Below are positions 50,061-60,807 of a stretch of DNA of 64,000 nucleotides, piece by piece. The stretch lies in the NCBI RefSeq assembly GCF_026262505.1, contig NC_067206.1, positions 7,096,879 through 7,160,878 of the forward strand, given 5' to 3'. The stretch is from Trichomonas vaginalis G3. Taxonomy: Eukaryota > Parabasalia > Trichomonadida > Trichomonadidae. Under the pieces are notes generated by a model. That model saw only the letters and a list, made by a program, of their open reading frames with translations. It was not told the DNA's origin and did not search any database. How positions within the stretch are numbered: position 1 is the stretch's first letter; each line of letters opens with the position of its first letter. The translations under genes were made by a program, and so were the position numbers.

Positions 50061-52400
50061 TTATTTTTGGAATAATTTCACTAATTTAGAAGAAATTTGA
50101 GATTTTTGATCAATTTCTTCAGGAATTTTCCTCGCAGAGAGAATTCTCTGAATAACATTCAGAGATTGCTTCAGTTTTGCAGCTCTTAGAAGACATTTTA
50201 TCTCATCAATTTCCAAATCTCCTGTTTTCTTTTCAATTCTCTCTAAAACAGGAATTGACATTGTTTGGTCACCAGCAGCAGCCACAATGGCCATTGTAGC
50301 AAGCTTCTCTTTTGACAACAAGTCAAAAACATCGTCAATAACGTCATTTGCCAAGAAAGGTGATAAAGAAATAGCCAAAAGGGCCAAATTATGGAGTGTA
50401 ACATTTCCTGATCTCAACATTGATGAAATTGATGATTTCGGAATTCTTTTGGCCTCATCAAGTCCAATTAAACATCTAACACCTGCTGCGACCAAATAAT
50501 CTTCATTTGACGATAAAGCCGAGACACAAACATCTTCAACAGCTGCTTTAAGAGCTTGGTCAACTCCGACTGAAGCGCAAACTTCGAGAGAAGTAGCAAT
50601 ATTCTTTGGCCTCTTGGAGTATATTGCACATAGATCAGCGCATCCACTCTTACAGCCAGTTGCAACAATGTCTTCATCAGTTTTTTCGTCAATTGAAGAG
50701 ATTTGTTCGACCAATCTTACAGCAACAGACGGCGGAACACTTCCATTGGGTAGACTTCTAAGGAACTTAACTACTTCTGGAAGTTTCTTCGTTGCGAAGA
50801 ACAAAGTTGTAAATTCAACTTTATCCTCCTGTTTTTCTATCTTAGAAATATACTCCCAGCACTCATCTACTATATCCGATGGCAATCCGAGCATCTGAAG
50901 TTTACGAATCTGATTGGCCGTGTTATTTCCTATATCAGATAAAATCTTTTTGACGTCATTCTTCAATTGCTCGCTTGTATTGGATGTCTGAGCCACATAT
51001 TTCTTAAACTCACTCACATCGCACCCGTTAAAAACGATCTCTCCCGTAGAAAGTCTCTTCACAATTTCATCGAAAGTTGGTCGGATGTCCGGATCACGTT
51101 CCCAGCACATAGTTATCAAGTCCCTCATAGGAGGATTCAAGTCTTCAGGTATTTGTGGTCTTAAATCGTTGTTCAGCACCTGATGAATGATAGAATTTGA
51201 ATCCATTCCTTGATAAGGAACTTTTCCAACGGCGATTTCCCACGCAACAATGGCGAACGCGTAGACATCGATCTTGGAAGTGTATCTACCATTGGTTTGG
51301 AGTACTTCTGGGGCCATCCAGTGAGGAGTTCCGATGTTATGTTTCATGAAGGTCGTATCAGTTGCATGACGACTGAATCCGAAGTCGCAGATCCTTATTC
51401 TGTCGTCTTTATCAAGTAAAACATTAAGAGATTTCAGATCTCTGTGGACAATTTGCCTGTTATGAAGAAATTGCATTCCTCGGGCAATATCGTACAAAGT
51501 TATGGAGCGGCCGGTGGCGTCAAGGTGATGGTATGAATGGAGATCATGGTATAAGGAATGATTAGGCATCCATTCCATTATAATACAAAATGGAATTTTA
51601 TCTGTAACTCCTACGAGATGAAGTAAGGCCGGATGGTTGGCATTTGCAAGAACAGCGGCTTCACGTTGATAACTTTGCAATCTGGGACCATTTAATCGCT
51701 TAAATTTGAATTTTTTAATTGCAACTTCATTTCCTGTCCTTTTATCTCTACCATAATAAACAACTGATGAAACACCACCTCCTATTTCTTTTATTTCTTC
51801 AAAATTACTGTAGTCGACAATCCATTTCTTATAATGGACTGGAATCGGAGAATAATTAATTTCTGGATCTGGTGGTAAATTGTCTAGTTGATTATTAACT
51901 GATTGCAAGCGAAGTCTAACTTTTGCTGCAAATTCTTGATCTAATTTATCTAAACTTAAAAATTGTTTAAATGAAGCTTGGATTGCACGAAGGTCTGTTA
52001 TATTGTATGTATCCCATTGCTCAGATTCGGGCTCAATACAGTTCGCAGCTTCGATATCTAATGGTTTCAATGAAGCAAAGATGTCTAAGGAAATCTTTTT
52101 GAGTTTTTTGTAAATATAATTAGATTTGTTGATGATTGTTGTATTTGTCCATGTTTGCAATGTGTTATTCGATAGAATATCGTGTAATGAATTGATTGAG
52201 ATTTGAAGTTTTTGGATTGCTTCTAAATTTGTTGGATTGTTAGGAACTGTTGCTATCTTTGTTCCTATTATCGCAAAAGATTTTCGAATCTGTGAAAATA
52301 TAAATTCAAATTTTTTACGATGAACTGCTGTTTGATCCTCCAAGAAGCCACATACCTTGAATTGTTTTTGTATATCCTGCCAAATTCGTGATATATCCAT
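50061..52400 (-). CDS. Tyrosine kinase-like (TKL) family protein kinase with helical N- and C-terminal regions
   Basis: The product has 779 residues from ATG 52400 (MDISRIWQDIQ); the 19-codon upstream extension to 52457 is hydrophobic and probably untranslated. Residues of about 1-195 are helical with no known domain. The kinase domain (about 200-465) has GGGVSSVVYYG, VAIKKFKF, IVHRDLKSLNVLLD, ICDFGFSRH and GTPHWMAPEVL, and ends TMCWERDPDIRPTFDEIVKRL; this is the TKL pattern and all catalytic residues are present. The remaining 300 or so residues form amphipathic helices resembling ARM/HEAT-type repeats. Kinases of this layout are a large family in trichomonads. Confidence 0.9.
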   Translation of the reverse strand: MDISRIWQDIQKQFKVCGFLEDQTAVHRKKFEFIFSQIRKSFAIIGTKIATVPNNPTNLEAIQKLQISINSLHDILSNNTLQTWTNTTIINKSNYIYKKLKKISLDIFASLKPLDIEAANCIEPESEQWDTYNITDLRAIQASFKQFLSLDKLDQEFAAKVRLRLQSVNNQLDNLPPDPEINYSPIPVHYKKWIVDYSNFEEIKEIGGGVSSVVYYGRDKRTGNEVAIKKFKFKRLNGPRLQSYQREAAVLANANHPALLHLVGVTDKIPFCIIMEWMPNHSLYHDLHSYHHLDATGRSITLYDIARGMQFLHNRQIVHRDLKSLNVLLDKDDRIRICDFGFSRHATDTTFMKHNIGTPHWMAPEVLQTNGRYTSKIDVYAFAIVAWEIAVGKVPYQGMDSNSIIHQVLNNDLRPQIPEDLNPPMRDLITMCWERDPDIRPTFDEIVKRLSTGEIVFNGCDVSEFKKYVAQTSNTSEQLKNDVKKILSDIGNNTANQIRKLQMLGLPSDIVDECWEYISKIEKQEDKVEFTTLFFATKKLPEVVKFLRSLPNGSVPPSVAVRLVEQISSIDEKTDEDIVATGCKSGCADLCAIYSKRPKNIATSLEVCASVGVDQALKAAVEDVCVSALSSNEDYLVAAGVRCLIGLDEAKRIPKSSISSMLRSGNVTLHNLALLAISLSPFLANDVIDDVFDLLSKEKLATMAIVAAAGDQTMSIPVLERIEKKTGDLEIDEIKCLLRAAKLKQSLNVIQRILSARKIPEEIDQKSQISSKLVKLFQK

Positions 52401-52746
52401 TTCCAAAGATGTAACTCCTTTTCGGAAGAAAATATAAAAGTAACACCACACTTTCAATCTTAAAATTTAAACTCAGCAACTCATTAACAATTAGTTGCTA
52501 AATACACATATAATTTGAAATTCAAAAAATTATGGGCAATTAGCAAGTATCAAATAAAAAATACGATTGATTAATCTATAGAAAGGCATGCCATAGAGAG
52601 AACTACATATTAAATTACCAAGCTAACTAGTATTGATTGCGCATTCCTTAATATCTCAAAATTTATACTTTTGGTGTGATCACATTTGAGTGAAGCTCTT
52701 TTATTTGAATATAATAAGATTTAGATTGTTGAGCATATGAAAAAAT
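52401..52746. other. Intergenic, no gene seen
   Basis: AT-rich spacer between two minus-strand genes. No repeats noticed. Confidence 0.5.
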
Positions 52747-54078
52747 TTACATTACAATTAAAGGAGTAATGAGAATTGGTGATAAATTGGAAATAAGAGT
52801 TGGATTACGACCACATGAACCACCTGCATAAGAACAGTCAACTTTGAATGAAATAGTAGGGATGCCATTAGAAATGAACATATCGCGTTTGCTCTTGTCA
52901 CAGCGAACTGAACCACATCGGCGGAGAAGAGGAGATCCATCAAATGCACTTTCACCAATGCTGGTGAGACTGCTGCTAGTGACATATAGAAACGAGAGCT
53001 TAGGACAATCTTTGAATGATTCGCGACCAATAGTCTGGATGCTGTTGCCGCTGAAAAGAACACGGACAAGGTTAGGACAAGACATGAACGCGTAGTTCCC
53101 AATGGATGTCATAGTAACCGGGACAATGTATGTGTCGATGCGGCTCGACGGAATGAACGTGATAAGATTTGTTTCTTCGTAGTTGGTGAGTGCACCGTTG
53201 CTGAAGCGATATCGGTTGTCTTTAGAATCAAGCTTGATGGACTGAAGATTAGGGCAGTTAATGAATGCACCACCGTAGATCTGATCGATGTGACTATCAA
53301 TAGAAAGTGTGACTGAGGAAAGAGAGAGACAGCTCCGGAATGCAAACGACTTGACAATACGAAGACTGCTAGGAATAACAAATGCTGCGAGCGAAACGCA
53401 GTTCTCGAATGATGAATCTTCGATAGTGTCGACAGAGACAATGTTGATCGAAGTGAGAGATGAGCACCCAAAGAAGCAGTTCGATGGGATGGTGACAGTT
53501 CGGAATGTGATTGTCTCAATGGAGCTTTCATAAAATGATCCGTAGCCAAAGGTGATTTCGTTATGAGCATTATCAAGGATAGTGATTCCGCTGTTTTTGA
53601 ATGCGTAAGTGTCGATGTTTGAGATCTGCGTGGATGAAAGACCTATATCACCGATCTTAGAGCAGCCTGAAAATGCGTACTCTTGAATTGTTGTGATTGA
53701 ACTAGGAAGGATGATATTTTCTAACAACTTGCAGTTTTCGAAACATTTCATTGATATAACTGTAAGCGGTGAATTCCTATCAAATGTTACCGTCTTTAAG
53801 TTGACACAATTAGCAAAGCATTCTCTGCCAATGGAACTTAAACTTGAAGGCAAAGAAATTGATTCAATAGAACTGCTCTGAAAAGCTTGAATATTAATAT
53901 TATTTAATGTTGCTCCATTAAATGAAATTGATTTTAACTTTTTCCCAATAAATGTGCCTAATCCAATCTCAGTTAGTCCGTCTGGAACAACTAAGTTTTT
54001 GTTTGGATCAGTTCCAAAGTAACCGGAAAGAGTTTTCTTTTTGTTTGTAAACAGCATATCATCAACATAGTTAATATA
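52747..54078 (-). pseudogene. BspA-like leucine-rich-repeat protein, 3' part, separated from its 5' part by a mariner
   Basis: 436 residues from the first methionine (54057), with the frame open back to the mariner end. About 16 BspA-type (LRR_5) repeats of 22-23 residues follow the pattern I..YAF.GCS.L..I.LPSS; examples are TTIQEYAFSGCSKIGDIGL and SIGNYAFMSCPNLVRVLF. Ends with a Cys-containing cap (CSYAGGSCG) and a short hydrophobic tail, without an obvious transmembrane helix. TvBspA-like proteins are a very large family of secreted or surface proteins implicated in adhesion in T. vaginalis. Third-base GC is high. Confidence 0.85.
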
Positions 54079-55379
54079 GGGTGTCCAAAGGTGCGTTTAG
54101 CACAGCGCGCTATATGAGACTATTAAAGGAGATATATGCTGATTATAAATATATAATAAAAAATATGAATATATGTATATGATGAGTATGTTGTATTTTG
54201 GCGCCATGCCGGGATATAAAATGAATTTTGAGACAAGAGGCGGTTTCGCGGGAAATTTTGGCGGGATTTTTTTCATTTTTGTAATGAATCATAAAGAAAA
54301 CATCCTCGCTCTTTGCAAAAAAATGCAAAGACTGTAAAAAATCTACGAGACATTGGTAAAATGCTTCGGTATGGATGCTCCTAGCTATTCCACTGTAACG
54401 TATCATGTTAGGATGTATCACTTCATGAACAAAAAGGCGCCCATCATATAAAAATTGACAAAAAATCGCCGGATCAAAGAAAAATCAAAGCAATTCTTCA
54501 AGCGCTAGATGAAGACCCAAGAGCATCACTCAGAAGGATAGAGGAGATGACAAAGATACCACGTACAACAGTCAGTTATTATCTGCACAATTATTTGAAC
54601 TACAAACTAGCGTATACACGTTGGGTTCCGCACAACCTTAATTCAGTTCAAAAAAAATCTAGAGTCCAATCTTCGAAAGAGCTCCTCTCTATATTGGGTG
54701 CGTATCAATCCAAGAAGTTTCGCTTTTTAGTAACAGGGGACGAGTCTTGGTTTCAATATGCAACAGAAGCCAAAATCATGTGGATCCCGAAGGATGAAGA
54801 TCCGCAAACATTCCCGAAGAAAAAAATTGACACACCAATGATGATGTTGTCGGTTTTTTGGGGCGTGAATGGCATCATCGCAATTGATATTCTTCAAAAC
54901 CTAATACGATGAATGCTCAGTATCTAATTGACAATGTTCTTACTCAAATTATCAATTCTGATGAGTTTGAGAAATCCAAACAACAAAAACAAAAGTTTGC
55001 AATTCATTTTGATAATTCAAGAGTTCACAAAAGTCATAAGGTAATGAATTACTTGGTGGAAAACAATGTCAAAGTTGTTCCAAACCCAATTTATTCACCT
55101 GATATTGCACCCTCTGACTTTTATTTATTCGGCACGCTAAAAAAGAGAGCTGAAGGACGCAAATTCGCGAGTCCAGATGATCTTGAAAATTTTGTAAGAG
55201 AGCAATTTGAGCAATTTTCTCATGATGATTTAAAGCGCGTCTTTCAAGCCTGGATCGATCGCTGCGAACGCGTGATTGAATCCAATGGTGATTATATTTA
55301 AATAAACTTTATATATATGTAACTTGTTTATTTCTATTCGCAGTATTCAGGTTTGTGCTAAACACACCTTTGGACACCC
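54079..55379 (+). mobile_element. mariner element (Tvmar1-like), copy 2, inserted in a BspA-like gene
   Basis: 1,301 bp with the same ends as copy 1 and TA on each side (54077-54078 and 55380-55381). Nearly identical to copy 1, with substitutions and a handful of indels. It interrupts a minus-strand LRR gene, whose coding sequence resumes on both sides. Confidence 0.92.
54284..55301 (+). pseudogene. mariner DD34D transposase, copy 2, several frame breaks
   Basis: From ATG 54284 the frame meets a TAA after 17 codons. Later breaks are a 2-base insertion near 54448 and a 1-base loss near 54898, which splits the catalytic domain into 54547-54912 (with GDESWF) and 54909-55301 (with HFDNSRVH and APSDFYLFG). 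Inactive unless repaired. Confidence 0.85.
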
Positions 55380-56477
55380 TATATTTTCATTCTTAGATAA
55401 ATCAATTACAAGTTTTTGACAATCTGCAAAAGCGCCTTCCCCAATCGTTTCCAAAGTAGGAGGGAATTCAAGTGAAACCATATTAGATGAACCTTTGAAA
55501 GCACGGGTTTCTATTATCGTAGTCTTACTTGATAAATTCACATAAAGCAAATTAGGGCAGTTTCTGAACATGTCGTTTTTAACTACTGTTATTTTTTGAG
55601 GGAATTGTAGAGAAGTTAAATCAGTAGCAGCAAAAGCCCATGCACCAATGGATACAACATTATCATGAAAAACGATGCTTGTGACGTGGCATGAACGAAA
55701 GCACCCTTCATATATATCTTGAACAAAACTAGGAACAACAAATTCACCTCGAAATGTAGGAACTAGTGTAACTAATGTTTTGTTATTTTCTCCCGTAAAA
55801 ATGCATTTTCCATCTGTCACATACTTAGGATTATCTTCATCAATAGTAATTGTCTGCACAGAACTATACATTAAAATTCCTGCGCCAATACTAATAACTT
55901 TTTTAGGAATAAATAAATTTTTGCATCTAATATTTGAAAAACATTCAGCTCTAAGGGTTGTTAAATTCGAATTTGGTGAAATATTCAGCGCAGTTGATGA
56001 TGTTAAGGTGAATGGCCAATAATATCCATCAATGTATGTATCTATTTCTTCAACAGAATCTGGTAGATTGATTGTGGTCAGCGCGGAGCACTTATAGAAA
56101 CAACCACTTTTGATGGATTTAATTTTTGGTGGAAAGTAAAATGTGGAGAGTTTGGTGCAATTACTGAAAACAGAATAATTTAGATAAGCAAGGTTTTCAC
56201 ATTGGCGAAGATCGGCACTCTCAAGAGATGAACTTGAAAAACAAAAGTTACAAATGCTCTCACATTTGCTGAAGGCAGCAAATTTGAGTGACGTAATGGT
56301 GTTACGACACGAATAAAATGGGCTGTTAAAATCTTTACTGCCACCAAGTATAACTTTAACACTTTGAAGAATTTCGACTTCACCACTGAGACTACCTGGA
56401 CATTGAATGAGAACTGTCTTACTAGGGTCGCTATATTCAATGCCTCGATTATCAGTCTTATCTGACGTCGGCCTTTG
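55380..56477 (-). pseudogene. BspA-like leucine-rich-repeat protein, 5' part
   Basis: The frame is open from just after a TAA at about 56478 down to the mariner, 365 codons or so, with repeats such as CRNTITSLKFAAFSKCESIC and IPKKVISIGAGILMYSSVQ. There is no ATG before 55871, so the natural start (and any signal peptide) is missing or frameshifted. After removing the mariner and one TA, the two halves are one base out of frame at the insertion site. The gene therefore carries at least one further lesion besides the insertion and is not expected to be expressed intact. Confidence 0.75.
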
Positions 56478-56853
56478 TTATATCATCATCAAAAAAAAAG
56501 AGTAAGCCTTGCAACGAGATATCCCTATCCTAATTAGATTATCATAAAAAAATCGAGACCTTCCTGGTCCCCTTTTTTGAACTCCTAGAAATACAATTCA
56601 AAATGAAAAATATATAAAAAATATAATTCTACATTGATTGTCAATCGAGTTTGTTCGATCATTTTAACATACATAAATAGAAACATTCGCATAGCTTAAG
56701 TTATTTGTTACTACAAGAAGTCACTTTTTATTTATTTTTTTAAAAACGTCAAATACATATTTCGATAGCGTAATAGAGGAATATCAAGATTATTTTGATC
56801 TGTTTGGACGAATCTACACTCTTAAATCAAACATAAGAGAAGAAATTGAAGAT
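56478..56853. other. Spacer; its last 130 bases are in frame with the ankyrin gene
   Basis: From about 56690 the frame of the next gene is open but without an ATG. The stretch 56764-56853 encodes EEYQDYFDLFGRIYTLKSNI..., which looks like the conserved N-terminal segment of trichomonad ankyrin proteins. Otherwise AT-rich with nothing recognised. Confidence 0.45.
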
Positions 56854-59484
56854 ATGGCTCAAAAAATTATTTCAATTTTAATCAAAAAGTATAAGCAATT
56901 GCCAATTCATATCTTGATATGCATATCAAAAGCATCATGCTTTAATAACGTTAATAGAACTCCATATTCTATTCTTTTTAATTTAATTCTTAAAAATTAT
57001 CTAATTCAAAATGTTAAAGTAAAGATGGTTGAGTTTCTAAAAAGGTGGGACATATACTATCCATGCACCCGAGTAAAAATTCCAGAAATAAATCATGAAA
57101 AAATTCAACTTTCCATTTCAAGTTTCATTAAAAATGATGATTTACGAGGCTTTTTGAAAAATCTTCCAGTAAATTTTGATCCTAATGTATCGATTCAGAA
57201 GAAGAGATTAAATTTTGACAAATCTGTCAAACCATACACGAATTATCTTGAAATGTGCGCTTATTATGGAGCAGTGAATATTTTCCAATTTTTAATTTCG
57301 AATTCTTCTAAAATGACTCCATTCACATTGAGTTTAAGTTTCTATGGTTCGAACGAAGATATTATTAACCAATGCCTCAGATATTATACACCTACACAAG
57401 ATTGTATGCTTTATGCTATTATTTCTCATAATTTCGATCATGTTTCTCTTTTAGTACAAAGATATAATCTTGTTATTGATCCTTTTATTTGCATGAATTT
57501 CAACAATTTAAGGTGCTATCTTGAAAGAATTAAATCAATTAACGATTTGCAAACTGAATTCTTAGATTATAGAGCATTTCCTCTTGAAGATTTGGCTATC
57601 AATTGCTTAGAGAATTCCATAAATATATTGCCACGAGAAACATCTGATTTGATCTTTTACTTGGGTCTTCAAAATTCAGCAAAAGTTGATAAAATTATTC
57701 AGTATGTATATGCTCCAGGTGAAGAACCTACACTGTTTAATGCTGCTAAGGTTAAAAATCCAGCATTTGCACAGCATTTGATATCTATGGGTCAGAATGT
57801 TAACGCAGTTAATAAAGATGGTTTCACACCATTACAAATTTGCATAATTAACAAGAATACTGAAGTTGCAAACTTACTTATAGAACATGGAGCTGATATC
57901 AATTATAAAAACCAAGATGATGATACTCCAATTCATATTGCTGCCAAGTCGAATGCTGTAGAGATTGCAAAGATTCTCATTGAAAAAGGTGCAAAGCTGG
58001 ACGAAGTCAATAAATTACGTCAAACCCCTCTAAAAGCTGCAATCTTCAACAAGAGCAGTGAAATTGTTGATTTGCTATTAAAACATGGAGCAAAAGATGA
58101 TATGAGCTCTATTGGATTAACGACTGATCAAAACGCAAATAATATTCAAACATTAGTTCAATATTCAGAATCTTATAGCAATCCAGAAACAACATCTTCT
58201 CTTGTTAAAGCAGGATTAGATGTAAATGCAAGAAATATACTTCAAGAATCACCTCTTTGTGATGCAATTTCAAGAGGATCAATTGATAATATCAAAAATC
58301 TGATTGAACTAGGTGCTGATGTAAAGGCGACATATGTTTATGATGATACAATTTTACATGTTTTTGCATCCAAAGTAAAAAAGAATATTGAAGAAATATT
58401 TCAAATCCTTGTAGATGCAGGGGCTGATGTAAATATTCCAAATAGGCATGGTGAAACACCTCTTCATCATGCCGTGATCTCAAACAAATTTGATGTTGTA
58501 AAAGTATTTATTGAAAATGGAGCCCAAATTGATGTGAAATCATCTGCGGGAATCAATCCTTTGCAAATTGCAGCAAACTTAGGATACTTTGATATTTTTG
58601 AATATCTTATTGATAATGGTGCCGATCATAATGTCATTTTCGAGCCTAGTAATGACACTCTTCTCCATCTCACAGCACATTACTTTAAATACTCTGAAAA
58701 GCTACTATTTCCTAAATATAATAAAAAAGGAAGCTTTAATATTGCATGGAAATTGATTGATTTAGGATTGGATGTAAATGCAATCAACAATGAATCAAAA
58801 ACACCATTATTATATGCATCAGAATTTGGAGAATATGAATTAGTTAAGTTATTAATCGATAAAGGTGCTGATATAAACCCATTTGATAACTTAGGTAACA
58901 ATGCAATTCATTATTGTGCAATGGCTCCACAATCTGATAAATTGCAGTATTTATTAAGACAAAATATTGATGTTAATCTCAAATCAACAACAACAGGAAG
59001 AACACCACTTCACTTTGCAGCAGAAGGCCTTTCAGATAAGAACATCACATTACTTATAAAAAATGGAGCCAATCCAAATGAAAAAGACTTTCAAGGACTA
59101 ACACCTTTGGATGTATTAATACGATTTTCAGGTTTAAATGAGAACATGCATCGCAAAGCAGATAAACCAGGTAGTAATTCTTTCTTGGCCTTAGCAAAAA
59201 ATGGTGCTGATTTAAATGAAATTCATTTTAAAAAAGGAATTACTTTATTGCATTGGGCATCATACAAAGGTCTTGATGAAGTTGTGAAATACTTAGTTTC
59301 TCGTGGATTTTCTGTTAATTCCAAAGACTCTTCTGGTTTTTCTCCTATAATTCATGCAAATGGAGGATTTCAATTAAAAACTGTTAAACTTTTACAACAG
59401 CTTGGAGCACAAGATTCGATTCCCTTGCATAGCAAGAAAGAGTTTTATCATTTAATAGAAGAATTGTATAATGATGTATTCTAA
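56854..59484 (+). CDS. Long ankyrin-repeat protein with DUF3447-like N-terminal domain
   Basis: The product has 876 residues from ATG 56854. Residues of about 75-215 match the DUF3447-type segment typical of trichomonad ankyrin proteins (LEMCAYYGAVNIFQFLISN, MLYAIISHNFDHVSLLVQ). About 17 ankyrin repeats follow (about 290-865), e.g. DGFTPLQICIINKNTEVANL, HGETPLHHAVISNKFDVVKV and KKGITLLHWASYKGLDEVVK. It is probably a protein-interaction scaffold in the cytoplasm; partners are unknown. Family-like coding sequence continues upstream of the ATG without another start, so the annotated N-terminus is uncertain and the gene could be 5'-damaged. Confidence 0.85.
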   Translation: MAQKIISILIKKYKQLPIHILICISKASCFNNVNRTPYSILFNLILKNYLIQNVKVKMVEFLKRWDIYYPCTRVKIPEINHEKIQLSISSFIKNDDLRGFLKNLPVNFDPNVSIQKKRLNFDKSVKPYTNYLEMCAYYGAVNIFQFLISNSSKMTPFTLSLSFYGSNEDIINQCLRYYTPTQDCMLYAIISHNFDHVSLLVQRYNLVIDPFICMNFNNLRCYLERIKSINDLQTEFLDYRAFPLEDLAINCLENSINILPRETSDLIFYLGLQNSAKVDKIIQYVYAPGEEPTLFNAAKVKNPAFAQHLISMGQNVNAVNKDGFTPLQICIINKNTEVANLLIEHGADINYKNQDDDTPIHIAAKSNAVEIAKILIEKGAKLDEVNKLRQTPLKAAIFNKSSEIVDLLLKHGAKDDMSSIGLTTDQNANNIQTLVQYSESYSNPETTSSLVKAGLDVNARNILQESPLCDAISRGSIDNIKNLIELGADVKATYVYDDTILHVFASKVKKNIEEIFQILVDAGADVNIPNRHGETPLHHAVISNKFDVVKVFIENGAQIDVKSSAGINPLQIAANLGYFDIFEYLIDNGADHNVIFEPSNDTLLHLTAHYFKYSEKLLFPKYNKKGSFNIAWKLIDLGLDVNAINNESKTPLLYASEFGEYELVKLLIDKGADINPFDNLGNNAIHYCAMAPQSDKLQYLLRQNIDVNLKSTTTGRTPLHFAAEGLSDKNITLLIKNGANPNEKDFQGLTPLDVLIRFSGLNENMHRKADKPGSNSFLALAKNGADLNEIHFKKGITLLHWASYKGLDEVVKYLVSRGFSVNSKDSSGFSPIIHANGGFQLKTVKLLQQLGAQDSIPLHSKKEFYHLIEELYNDVF

Positions 59485-60000
59485 TATTTGATTTTTTAAA
59501 AATATAATTTAAATAATATACTTTATTTTAAATTCTGAAGATTGGCTGGAAATTACATACCTATTTCGGCTCATTTCAAATGCATTTGTTTCATAGAAAC
59601 TATCTCTAACTAAATGAATATTTAGCAAAATTGCCTATCGAACTTTTTTTGCAAAAAAACATCTTTGATCATGACTGTTATGCTTCTTATATGCAAGTAG
59701 GAGAAAAATAAAGAAATTAAAGCATGTGAAGCAAACCAAATTTCTTACATGCAAGAATGGATATTAAACGACTTATTTATTGCTTGAATTAATTCATAAT
59801 GGCAGTCATAAAATTTAGAGAATATCGAATGAAACTGAAAAACTCATATATATCATATCCTTGCCAATCGAATACATAAAGAAATTTTGTTAACGGAACG
59901 AGTTTTTGTCTAAAAATTGGATTATTTCAACAAATATAAAAGTGACAAAATTTGAAAACTTTTCAACAACCGATAGAAAGGCTTTATTGCTTACAATTTT
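59485..60000. other. Intergenic, no gene seen
   Basis: AT-rich spacer upstream of a small gene. No clear initiator within 20 bases of the ATG at 60001 (closest is TTACAATTTT). Confidence 0.45.
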
Positions 60001-60459
60001 ATGACTCAAGAAAAAGTTTCATACGAGCTTTTCCGCTTCACCAAATCAGAGAATAAGAACTATGTTGTATACGAGGTTGTCATGAAGAAGGATGATCCTA
60101 CTAAAATGGATACTGTTCACGGCTACTGGGTTTTGGGACAAACAGATGGCAGCATTGAAGAACTTAATTGGTTCGAAAAGAAGTTTGGCTATGGAATACA
60201 GATTGATAAGGTTGAAGAAGACAAGATTACTTTCCATTGCGTTGCTATCAAATATTTTGTATTAATTTGCGAAAAGGCTGGCGACAAATATCAATGCCGT
60301 ACTGAAATCGATGGTGTCCAGGCTTATATTTCATCAATTTATATTGATGTTACAACCGTTATTTTAATTAAACCTGTCATTCACTCAATTACAGTTACTG
60401 GGCATGCCGTTGATGACGGAAGAGAAGTTAAGCAAGTTATTGTTCCAAACAAGAAATAA
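60001..60459 (+). CDS. Unknown 152-residue protein
   Basis: Clean frame with balanced composition and comparatively GC-rich third positions, suggesting real expression. Predicted mostly beta: YELFRFTKSENKNYVVYEVV, ITFHCVAIKYFVLICEKAG, VTTVILIKPVIHSITVTG. No signal peptide or membrane helix and no family recognised. The ...VTGHAVDDGREVKQVIVPNK end resembles the edge of an immunoglobulin-like or lipocalin-like fold only in a general way. Confidence 0.7.
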   Translation: MTQEKVSYELFRFTKSENKNYVVYEVVMKKDDPTKMDTVHGYWVLGQTDGSIEELNWFEKKFGYGIQIDKVEEDKITFHCVAIKYFVLICEKAGDKYQCRTEIDGVQAYISSIYIDVTTVILIKPVIHSITVTGHAVDDGREVKQVIVPNKK

Positions 60460-60807
60460 ATAAAATATTAGATTCACATGTTGTGATTAAATAATACTTA
60501 AATCATATATTTTATATAAAGCAATTCATATAATATGTGAAATCAATAGTTTAACTTGGTGAAAGCATGAAATTGATTATTATAATTTTATGCAAATATA
60601 AAAAGTTTAAAGTGTGACCTGTGTTTAAAATATCAGTTACAGCACAATTGCGTAATAAAATACAGCATCTTACAGTCAATCCACTCAAGAATATTCATGA
60701 ATTGGGAATTATTTTAAATCGAGAATGATTTCGGCGGTCATATCTATTCTATGTTTTTCACTAGATCGATACATAATGCAAATTATGTAGAAATTATTGC
60801 ATTTTAA
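60460..60807. other. Intergenic, no gene seen
   Basis: AT-rich spacer; the TGCATTTTAAATG before the next gene is a weak initiator-like match. Confidence 0.45.

Noticed and set aside
53109-53576. 155-codon minus-strand frame inside the BspA-like gene
   Set aside because: An alternative frame of the LRR gene with no repeats of its own.
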